From assembly GCA_963823895.1 (NCBI GenBank), contig CAWGNG010000028.1, positions 62,001 through 126,000 of the forward strand: a DNA stretch of 64,000 bases, read 5' to 3'. The notes under the pieces are model-generated. The model did no database searches. It was not told the DNA's origin and saw only the letters and a list, made by a program, of their open reading frames with translations. Position numbers and translations under genes: made by a program. Of the stretch, positions 51,868 through 59,007 are shown piece after piece (the stretch's first letter is position 1; each line of letters begins with the position of its first letter). This DNA is from G963675935 sp963823895 (lineage in GTDB: Bacteria; Planctomycetota; Planctomycetia; Pirellulales; Thermoguttaceae).

Positions 51868-52842
51868 ATGCTCGCAGTCGCCATTTGGCATTGGGTCGTC
51901 TTTGCGGTTCTGGTGGCGGTGCTCTTGGCGCTCGATCTGTTCGTATTCCATCGCCAAGACCGCGTCCCCTCGCTGCGGGAATCGGCCGGCTGGACGGTCT
52001 TCTGGTGCTGCCTGGCCGCGGCGTTCAACGGCCTGGTGGCGTGGTGGGGCGGGGCCGAGGCCGGGCTGACCTTCCTGACCGGCTACCTGATCGAGTGGTC
52101 GCTGTCGATGGACAACGTCTTCGTTTTCGCGGTGATTTTCACCTTCTTCCAAGTGCCGCTGCAATATCAATACCGCGTGCTCTTCTGGGGCATCTTGGGG
52201 GCGATCGTGCTGCGGCTGGCCTTCGTGCTGGCCGGCGTGCAACTGATCCACCACTTCGCTTGGGTGCTGCCGCTGTTCGGCCTGCTCCTGATTTACACCG
52301 GCGTGAAGTTGGCGATTCACGCCGATAGCGAAGTCGAGCCCGAAAAGAACGTCGTTCTTCGCTTCGCGCGGCGGCTGTTGCGGGTGGCTTCCGCCGACCA
52401 TCGTCAACACGGCGGCGCCTTCTTCGTCCGCGAAAACGGACGATTCTGCATTACCCCCTTGTTCCTGGTGCTGCTGGTCGTCGAAAGCACCGATCTGTTG
52501 TTCGCCGTCGATAGCGTGCCGGCGATCCTCGGCATCACGACGGATTCGTTTATCGTCTTCACCTCCAACGTCTTCGCCATTTTGGGCCTGCGGGCCCTTT
52601 ATTTCCTGCTGGCCGGAGTGATGCAGATGTTCCGCTATCTGCACTACGGGCTGGCGGGCGTGCTGTCCTTTATCGGTCTGAATATGGTCGGCGACTACGT
52701 TGCCGTCAGCTTCTTCGCCCAACCCGCCGGCGCCCACCTAATCCCGACCTGGGCGAAGCTCCTAGTGATCGCGCTGCTGCTGGCCGTCTCCGTCCTGGCC
52801 TCCCTCATCGCAAAGAGGCGCGAGGAACAAGACAACGGCTAG
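51868..52842 (+). CDS. TerC/Alx family integral membrane protein
   Basis: A 324-residue protein with about nine transmembrane helices. It carries both TerC signature segments: GYLIEWSLSMDNVFVFAVIF (with the acidic pair E and D) and LVVESTDLLFAVDSVPAILG. The C-terminus is basic (AKRREEQDNG). Alx-type members export manganese or protect proteins under alkaline or tellurite stress. The 5' region has a family J repeat, and no yybP-ykoY-like manganese riboswitch was recognised. An earlier ATG is not available in frame. Confidence 0.92.
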   Translation: MLAVAIWHWVVFAVLVAVLLALDLFVFHRQDRVPSLRESAGWTVFWCCLAAAFNGLVAWWGGAEAGLTFLTGYLIEWSLSMDNVFVFAVIFTFFQVPLQYQYRVLFWGILGAIVLRLAFVLAGVQLIHHFAWVLPLFGLLLIYTGVKLAIHADSEVEPEKNVVLRFARRLLRVASADHRQHGGAFFVRENGRFCITPLFLVLLVVESTDLLFAVDSVPAILGITTDSFIVFTSNVFAILGLRALYFLLAGVMQMFRYLHYGLAGVLSFIGLNMVGDYVAVSFFAQPAGAHLIPTWAKLLVIALLLAVSVLASLIAKRREEQDNG

Positions 52843-52853
52843 GCCCGCACGTC

Positions 52854-53834
52854 TCAGCCGAGATTGAAGGCGCGGCGGACCAATTGCGACGAAGTGCATC
52901 CGTCGGCCTGGCGGATGACCTCGGCGATCGTCTCCATTCCCGCCCGGTCAACGGCCTTGAAGAAGGCTTCCATCCACTCGCGGCACTCGTCGGCGGCGCG
53001 AACGCCGTCCTCGCGGTACGGGAAAATGTCGAGCGTCAGCCAACCTTTGTAATCGACCCGCTTCAGCCAATAGACCAGTTCGAGGTATTCGACCAAATGG
53101 ACGGCGCCGACCATCATGTCGTCGTCCCAGGAGTGGTAGTTATCGTTCAGGTGCAGGTAGTCGAGCTTTCCGTGGGCGGCCAAGAGCGCGGCCGCTTCCG
53201 CGGCGTTTTCCCCGGCGGCCATCGCATGGCCGACGTCTAAGAGCACGCCGATCTTGTCGATGCCGGCCAGCAACAGCAAGACCTTGGCGGCGCTGTTGAC
53301 GAAACAGTGCGTCCGCGGCTCCTTCAGCTTGTACTCGACCAGGATGCGCACCTTGTCGTTGTGGTCGGCGCACTCGACCAACCCGTCGCGCAGCCATTTC
53401 CAAGCGTCGAGATAGTCGGCCTGGAAGGCGTAATCGTAGCCGTCTTGGCCGGGCCAGACGTCGATGTACGGACATCCGAGTTCGGCAGCCCAGTCGAGCA
53501 CTTTCTTCACCTCATCGACGGCGGCCCGGCGGGTGGGGGCGTCGGGCGCGGCAAGGCTCCCCTTGCCCCACTTGGCCTGCGTCCAGAGATCGGGAACCAA
53601 CATGCAGATCTTCAGTCCGCGGTCGCGGAACATCTTGGCCACCTCGCGGATGTTCTGGTCGTTGACGTGCCAGTTGCCCACCAACTCCAGCCCGTCGAGT
53701 CCTTCGACCTTCTTCGCCAGGTCGAGCATTTCCTGTACCGTGTTTCCGCCGCCGCCGTATCCGCCCAGACAATAGCGGTCCGCGCAGTTTCCAAACGTCG
53801 GCAGGCACGCACCAAATAGATGGTTGGCAATCAT
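52854..53834 (-). CDS. Xylose-isomerase-like TIM-barrel protein (sugar isomerase/epimerase or decarboxylase family)
   Basis: A 326-residue protein starting MIANHLFGACLPTFGNCADR, with AGGAATTCTGCG before the ATG. It has no signal peptide, so it is cytoplasmic, unlike the secreted barrel at 1872. The AP_endonuc_2 fold shows metal-ligand-type residues in RILVEYKLKEPR, GVLLDVGHAMAAGEN, LDYLHLNDNYHSWDDDM and GWLTLDIFPYRED. Family members isomerise or epimerise free sugars, and some decarboxylate sugar-acid intermediates. It is the last gene of a minus-strand set behind the GH106 enzyme (61 bp) and the RuBisCO-like gene, so it probably acts on the sugar those enzymes release. The substrate is not determined. 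Confidence 0.82.
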   Translation of the reverse strand: MIANHLFGACLPTFGNCADRYCLGGYGGGGNTVQEMLDLAKKVEGLDGLELVGNWHVNDQNIREVAKMFRDRGLKICMLVPDLWTQAKWGKGSLAAPDAPTRRAAVDEVKKVLDWAAELGCPYIDVWPGQDGYDYAFQADYLDAWKWLRDGLVECADHNDKVRILVEYKLKEPRTHCFVNSAAKVLLLLAGIDKIGVLLDVGHAMAAGENAAEAAALLAAHGKLDYLHLNDNYHSWDDDMMVGAVHLVEYLELVYWLKRVDYKGWLTLDIFPYREDGVRAADECREWMEAFFKAVDRAGMETIAEVIRQADGCTSSQLVRRAFNLG

Positions 53835-53895
53835 CGCAGAATTCCTGTATTGGGGAGTGTGGTTTTTAAAATCGTGACGCTGAGCAGGGCATTCG

Positions 53896-56800
53896 TTATC
53901 GGACTGTTTCCGCCGCGTCCACCTCGACCCGCTCCGCCGCCCGGAGCAGCACGGGCCCTAGCAGGCCGGAAGGTCGCAGCGGTTCGCCCTTCTTCCACTG
54001 GCGGTGCGTAGTGAAGGTCAATCGGCCGGTGGGGCTGGGCTTTCCCTCTTCCAACCATGTCGGCCAAGACGTGAGCGTGCCGTCATCGAGCGCACCATCC
54101 CAGCGGCGCTCGCTATCCTCGGGCAGTTCCTCGTCGCCGATCATCCGGTTGATCCAGAGATTGGCGACCTTGACCTCTAGCGTGTTCTTGCCCGCATGTA
54201 CGGCCGAGGTGACATCGGTGCGATAAGGAGATTTCCAGAGGATGCCAAGGTTTTTGCCGTTGAGTCTGACCTCGGCCATGACCTCGACCTTGCCGAGATC
54301 GAGCCACAATTGACGCCCCTTGGCGACCATCTCCACCGGTAGGTTGAAGTTGATGCGGTACGTCGCCGTCCCGGAGTAATATCTCACCCCGGGATTAGCG
54401 TGTTCGCTCCACGAGATGAGTTTGTCGAACACAACCTTCGGCGGCGCTCCCCAATTCGGTGTGAAGCTCACTTCCCAACGGCCTTCGATCGCCATCGGCT
54501 GGGGCGACGATGGAACATCGACCTGGCGAGTTCTTCCGTCCGCAGTCGTCAGCACGTAAGAACCACCTTGCGATGCCAAGAGCGAGTATCCTTCGCCATC
54601 GCGGGTAACAGAGAGAACTTGGTTCGAATCGCGGACAAGTGTCTCCGGCGAAGCGGACTGCATCTGCCGCCGAATCTCTTCGGCATCAAGGGCGCTGGGA
54701 AACTGCGTTAGGCCGGCGATTTCGCCCCGAAAAGGCACGAGCAGGCCGCGCAAGTGCTTCACACCAATGCCACTGCGCACCTGCATGGGGCCTTTGATGC
54801 CTGTTCGAACCAGAGTTCCATTCAGATACAAGCTCGGAACTCCGTCCTGATAGACTACAGCAACGTGAGTCCAGCCTGCGATCGCCCCGGTATAAACCAA
54901 CGGAGCTGCAAAATAGTCGGGACCGTGCTCATAAACGCACACGCCGTTTCTTCCCACCGACAAGCCTGCACCCGCGTTGCGGCTACCGAAAACCTCGTGA
55001 CAAGGCGGCGGATAGATCACATCATTGCGGTTGTCGGTAACGCCCGATGTTCCCGAGGTTGCCTGGCTTGGCAAAGCAATCTCGGCCGTCGGCTTCACCC
55101 AGCCGACCATGCTAAACGTATTGACAAATTTGCCGCTTTCACTGCTGCTTGGACTGCGGGCTGCCGACAGCCGAGGCTGGCCATCGCAGACAACAGACAC
55201 GAGGCGATCGGCTTCGGCCTTGACGTCGTGACGAAAAATCACGAATACCGAATCGGCCGAAGCGAGCTTAAGCGGCAGGCGGACGCCGCTCGCATCCACA
55301 TCGTAAACCGCCGGACGCTCGATCCGTCCGGTCTGCGGCCACCAAAGTTCCGGACGTAATCCCGGCACGCGGAAGGTGCAGAGCGTTTCAATGGGGACTT
55401 CGGTCTTGTTGGCGACGAAGTAGACTTCCGTACCCTCGATCGTCCGGTGGATGTAGCGCAGGGCATTGCCAAAAACGGTCTCCTGTTGGACGAAGTCTGG
55501 TGGAACGCCCAAGGAGCCGAGGACCTCCTCGACCGATTTGCCCCAACACACTCGGCCCTTGCCATAGGCGTGTTCGACGACGGTCTTGCCGTCACAATCA
55601 CCCCATATCTCGCCGACGAAGTGTTTCACGTCGGCGTCGGCCGTGGGATAATTGGTCAGCCCCGGCGACTTCAGCGGCGGCGCGCCGATCACGGTGGCCC
55701 CGGCGGCTGCCAGTTCTTCGATCTTCGCAAGGCTTCGCGGCGAAAGGATGCGGTTCTCAGGCATCACCAGCACGCGGTAGCTCATCCCGTCGGGCAGCAC
55801 AACGCGGCCATCCCTGACCGACATCCGCGTGAGCAAAACCTCCGGGGTACAACCGTCGAAGTTGTGCAACGGGCGGTCGGGCATGGCGCCGACTCGCGTC
55901 ACCGGCGGCGTGAATCGTTGCTCGTAGGCGTCGCTCTCAAGGTAGCAAACATCGGCGACCGACAGTCCTTGTTGCAAAATATATTGGCAACGCGCCAGGT
56001 AGTCGTGCCAGGCCTTCGACATCTCCCACCACGTTTGCGTCCGTTCGTAATGCACGCCGAACGGCCCCATCGACATGCCCGGACGGCGGTCCGGCCAGGG
56101 TTGGAAGGCATAGCGATGGAATACCATGCGGTTGACGCCCTCGCACAAGGCCCAATCGCCCAGAGTTTTCATGTTTCCGGGATGAAGCCGGTATCGCTCG
56201 GCATCCATAGCGGTAAAGGCTTCGGCCGCGAGGATGCGTTTGCCATACGTATGAGCGACGCTGGCCATTTCGGTGCAACTGTAAGCATTGATGTCGCAAC
56301 CCAGGCTCCAGAATTCACACATGGGGTCGTCGGCTTGGCCGCCGTAGGTCATCTCATTCAGCGGAGTTCCGTCGTAAGCCTCGATCGAGAGCCGCAGCCC
56401 GCGCCGATGGGCAAGTTCGCGGAGATGCCCGGCGTAGTTTGCCACTCCCAGGTCGGAAACGGTCTGTTGCATGTCGTTCTGAAAGCGAGCGGTCACCTCC
56501 TGGTTGTCGAGAATGTGGCCGGCGAGAATCGGCAGCAGCGGAAGCGGATCATAGCCGCGCAACCGCTGGAAATCCTCACGGAATCGCGGCGACCAGTTCT
56601 GACCCCCAACTTCCCAACTGTCGACGTGGATCGAGCGAAAGGTTCTCGGCGCCAGCGGACCGACCTCGCTGATGAGCTTGCCCATATAGCTGTTGAAATG
56701 CACCTCGACCGCCTTCTTGCTGAGCTTGTCGCATTCGAGGCCCATGGCCGTTTCCGGCGCGTGCGGAGTGTTGGCGCCGGTCGAGGTGTGACCGAAGCGG

Positions 56801-57414
56801 ATCACCACCCACTGCCCTTTGGGTGCATCCCACGCGAGCCGCCCCTCCTTGAACTTGCCGCTCAAGTCGAGAACCTGGTTGCGGGCAACCACCTTGTTCG
56901 CCGCGGCCGGAAGCGCGAGCACGGCGATGTCGCGGTAGAAATTGGCGACCGATTTCGGCTGCGGCAAGGTGATTTCAACGTGAGCCGGGCCTTGGGCGGT
57001 CGTCTCGGAGAAGACCACCTGCTGCATCGATAGCTCCGGCGTGATCCAAGGACCGCCGCTGCCGGACCAACTCGTGCCGTTGTTCACAACAACCTTAAGC
57101 CCGAGCCTGCTCGCCTCGCTGCACAGATGCTTGAACATTTCCGTCCACTGCGGACTGCCGAAAGGCACGGGCCCTTTCGGCACGCCGAGCTTAACTTCCA
57201 TGAGCGTCATCCCGCCGATGCCCACCCGTTTCATCGCTTCCAGGTCGGCGGTGATGCCCTCGCGGGTAAGGTTTCCGTTCAGCCAGAATCCGTACACCCA
57301 TGGTCTTGCCGAATCGGGCGGAGCAACAAATCCCTTGGCCAGATCCTCGTCCGCCATCATCGCTCTGCTGCCAGACAACACCAGGAGCCCTACCATTATC
57401 GTTCGCTTAATCAT
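53896..57414 (-). CDS. GH106 alpha-L-rhamnosidase with LamG-like insert
   Basis: A 1172-residue protein. The start MIKRTIMVGLLVLSGSRAMM (57414) gives a signal peptide; the frame runs 41 codons further upstream through a family A repeat. GH106 features: RPWVYGFWLNGNLTREGITA, then DLEAMKRVGIGGMTLMEVKL, FRSIHVDSWEVGGQNW, LRLSIEAYDGTPLNEMTYGG and KRILAAEAFTAMDAERYRLH, with Glu residues in the catalytic domain as expected. Residues about 800-960 form a LamG/concanavalin-like domain (NTFSMVGWVKPTAEIALP, GWTHVAVVYQDGVPSLYLNG). The C-terminus has a galactose-binding-like domain (KVEVMAEVRLNGKNLGILWK). It should remove rhamnose from pectin-type side chains outside the cytoplasm. Confidence 0.88.
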   Translation of the reverse strand: MIKRTIMVGLLVLSGSRAMMADEDLAKGFVAPPDSARPWVYGFWLNGNLTREGITADLEAMKRVGIGGMTLMEVKLGVPKGPVPFGSPQWTEMFKHLCSEASRLGLKVVVNNGTSWSGSGGPWITPELSMQQVVFSETTAQGPAHVEITLPQPKSVANFYRDIAVLALPAAANKVVARNQVLDLSGKFKEGRLAWDAPKGQWVVIRFGHTSTGANTPHAPETAMGLECDKLSKKAVEVHFNSYMGKLISEVGPLAPRTFRSIHVDSWEVGGQNWSPRFREDFQRLRGYDPLPLLPILAGHILDNQEVTARFQNDMQQTVSDLGVANYAGHLRELAHRRGLRLSIEAYDGTPLNEMTYGGQADDPMCEFWSLGCDINAYSCTEMASVAHTYGKRILAAEAFTAMDAERYRLHPGNMKTLGDWALCEGVNRMVFHRYAFQPWPDRRPGMSMGPFGVHYERTQTWWEMSKAWHDYLARCQYILQQGLSVADVCYLESDAYEQRFTPPVTRVGAMPDRPLHNFDGCTPEVLLTRMSVRDGRVVLPDGMSYRVLVMPENRILSPRSLAKIEELAAAGATVIGAPPLKSPGLTNYPTADADVKHFVGEIWGDCDGKTVVEHAYGKGRVCWGKSVEEVLGSLGVPPDFVQQETVFGNALRYIHRTIEGTEVYFVANKTEVPIETLCTFRVPGLRPELWWPQTGRIERPAVYDVDASGVRLPLKLASADSVFVIFRHDVKAEADRLVSVVCDGQPRLSAARSPSSSESGKFVNTFSMVGWVKPTAEIALPSQATSGTSGVTDNRNDVIYPPPCHEVFGSRNAGAGLSVGRNGVCVYEHGPDYFAAPLVYTGAIAGWTHVAVVYQDGVPSLYLNGTLVRTGIKGPMQVRSGIGVKHLRGLLVPFRGEIAGLTQFPSALDAEEIRRQMQSASPETLVRDSNQVLSVTRDGEGYSLLASQGGSYVLTTADGRTRQVDVPSSPQPMAIEGRWEVSFTPNWGAPPKVVFDKLISWSEHANPGVRYYSGTATYRINFNLPVEMVAKGRQLWLDLGKVEVMAEVRLNGKNLGILWKSPYRTDVTSAVHAGKNTLEVKVANLWINRMIGDEELPEDSERRWDGALDDGTLTSWPTWLEEGKPSPTGRLTFTTHRQWKKGEPLRPSGLLGPVLLRAAERVEVDAAETVR

Positions 57415-57478
57415 GGGTTTTCTCCGAGTCGGTTCTGCGGTAAACAACCGGATGCCATACCCACCGTGACCACTCGAT

Positions 57479-57535
57479 GTTGGGGTGGCAGTTGCACCGT
57501 CACCCCGGGTCGGCAGTGCAACTGCCGCCCCAACC
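57479..57535. repeat. Palindromic repeat, family A
   Basis: GTTGGGGTGGCAGTTGCACC and AGTGCAACTGCCGCCCCAAC are mirror arms around GTCACCCCGGGTCGGC. It lies in the 129-bp gap between the RuBisCO-like gene and the GH106 gene. Confidence 0.8.
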
Positions 57536-57542
57536 AATCAGG

Positions 57543-58882
57543 CTAATCGAACTTCATCGCCTTGGGCTGATAGTCGGGGGCCAGGCGGAGCCACGGGGTT
57601 TTGGGCCGCTCCATGTAACCCCACTTCTCCAGGGCGTGGCGCAGGGCCAGGTTTTCCGGCTTTCGAGCGGCCTCGGGCAGAGGCACGCCGGCCATCACCG
57701 CGGCAATCGCCTGTTGCCACGACTGCGCCGGCGGTGTAGCCGTCGGGATGTCCCAACATGCCGCCGCCCGCCGGAATGATGATGTCCGGCCCATACTCGC
57801 CGATAATCACCTCGGCCAGGCCGGGATACACGCCGGCGCAAGGCATTGGGAAAGTGCGCTTGATATGTCCCCAGGGCGCGAGCTTGACGAACGACGTCCG
57901 CAGCCCCTCTTCCATCGAGACCATCGGAATCGACGACCACATCGTCGGCGTCAACATCATGTCGGCCCCGCACAGCCGGCACAACTTGGCCAGCACCGGC
58001 CAGGCGATCTGCTTCATCATGGCGATCATGTGCGAGGCGTGCAGCATGACCGGCACGTTGATATCCGGGTGGGAAGTCAACTCGCACCGCCCCCAAGCCG
58101 GCGGAGTACGTCACCAGCAGCCCGTTCGCGCCGAGATCGATCGCTCGGCGTGCCTTGTCGAGCATTTTCTGCGGTTCGTCGGTGATGCTGCATAGGTAGA
58201 CCATCCGCTTGCCGGTCTTTTGGGCGACGCGGTCGATCTCCCTCATTACCAGCGGCAATCGTTGCTCCATCGTGTTGTTGTAGGCGTCGGCGAGCATTTC
58301 GTCGTCCTTGCACATGTCGGCGCCCCCTTGGGCGGTCAGGCCAACCTGATGGGCCGTCTGCTCGGGCGTCATGCCCATCTTCGGCTTGATGATGTGCAGC
58401 GAGAGCGGCCGCTCCATTACGCCGCTGAGCTTGCGTATCCCATCGACGCCGAACTTCGGGCCTTGGAACTTCTTCAGCAGTTCCTTGCCGATGAATAGAT
58501 CGGTGAGCATGATCCGCTTCGAGTAGGCGAAACAGTTGCCGGCGACGGCCAGGAGCATCATGGGGACGTTGTCGCCCCAGGCGCGGATGGGAAAGGCCAA
58601 TTGCACGACCGCCGATTTGACGTAGGGATCGTCCGAGGGGATTTCATGATAGCCAACCATCTTGCTCGACATTGCCTGGCGGACCGCCTCGGTGTCTTCC
58701 TCGACCTTCTCCCATGTGCCCGTCGAGCCTTCAAGCCCGAGCGCCTGCACCAACGAAAGATGGTCGAGGAACTTCTGCCCTTCCAAGCGGTCGCGGAGGT
58801 AATATGACGCCACGACGTGGTTGTCCAGGTCGATGCCGTCGAGCATCTGAAGGAATATCTCGGGATCGTAATAGCGTTTCAT
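57543..58882 (-). CDS. RuBisCO-like protein (form IV), two frameshifts
   Basis: Begins MKRYYDPEIFLQMLDGIDLD. The first 270 residues are in one frame and include HIIKPKMGM (Lys residues of the RuBisCO K-x-K site, 166-168) and GGADMCKDDEM (carbamylated Lys192 with Asp-Asp-Glu). Near 58080 the frame shifts, continuing MTSHPDINVPVMLHASHMIA to IIIPAGGGMLGHPDG, the phosphate-binding GGG. Near 57730 it shifts again to QSWQQAIAAVMAGVPLPEAA and ends PDYQPKAMKFD. The full length is about 446 residues. The substrate-binding HR pair of true RuBisCO is changed (MLHASHM) and no loop-6 Lys is evident, so carboxylation of RuBP is unlikely. Known RLPs act on sugar-acid phosphates, including in apiose breakdown. 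Confidence 0.82.
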
Positions 58883-58907
58883 GGAATGGGAGCCTTTCTT
58901 AAGGAAC

Positions 58908-58993
58908 GTACTCTTCACGCTCCGCGTGAAGCGGATTGGGCTTCGCGTCTCTCTTGCAAAGCGACGGTCCTCTCGCGGAGCGAGAGGAGTACA
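58908..58993. repeat. Palindromic repeat, family C
   Basis: GTACTCTTCACGCTCCGCGT at the left and CTCTCGCGGAGCGAGAGGAG followed by TAC at the right, as in the 1695-1806 copy, but with a shorter and different centre. It fills the gap between the GH78 stop and the RuBisCO-like start. Confidence 0.85.
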
Positions 58994-59007
58994 TTGTTTG
59001 TTAGGAC

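Noticed and set aside
57415..57537. N-terminal extension of the GH106 protein
   Set aside because: The 41 extra codons are translation of a family A palindrome; the signal peptide begins at the chosen Met.
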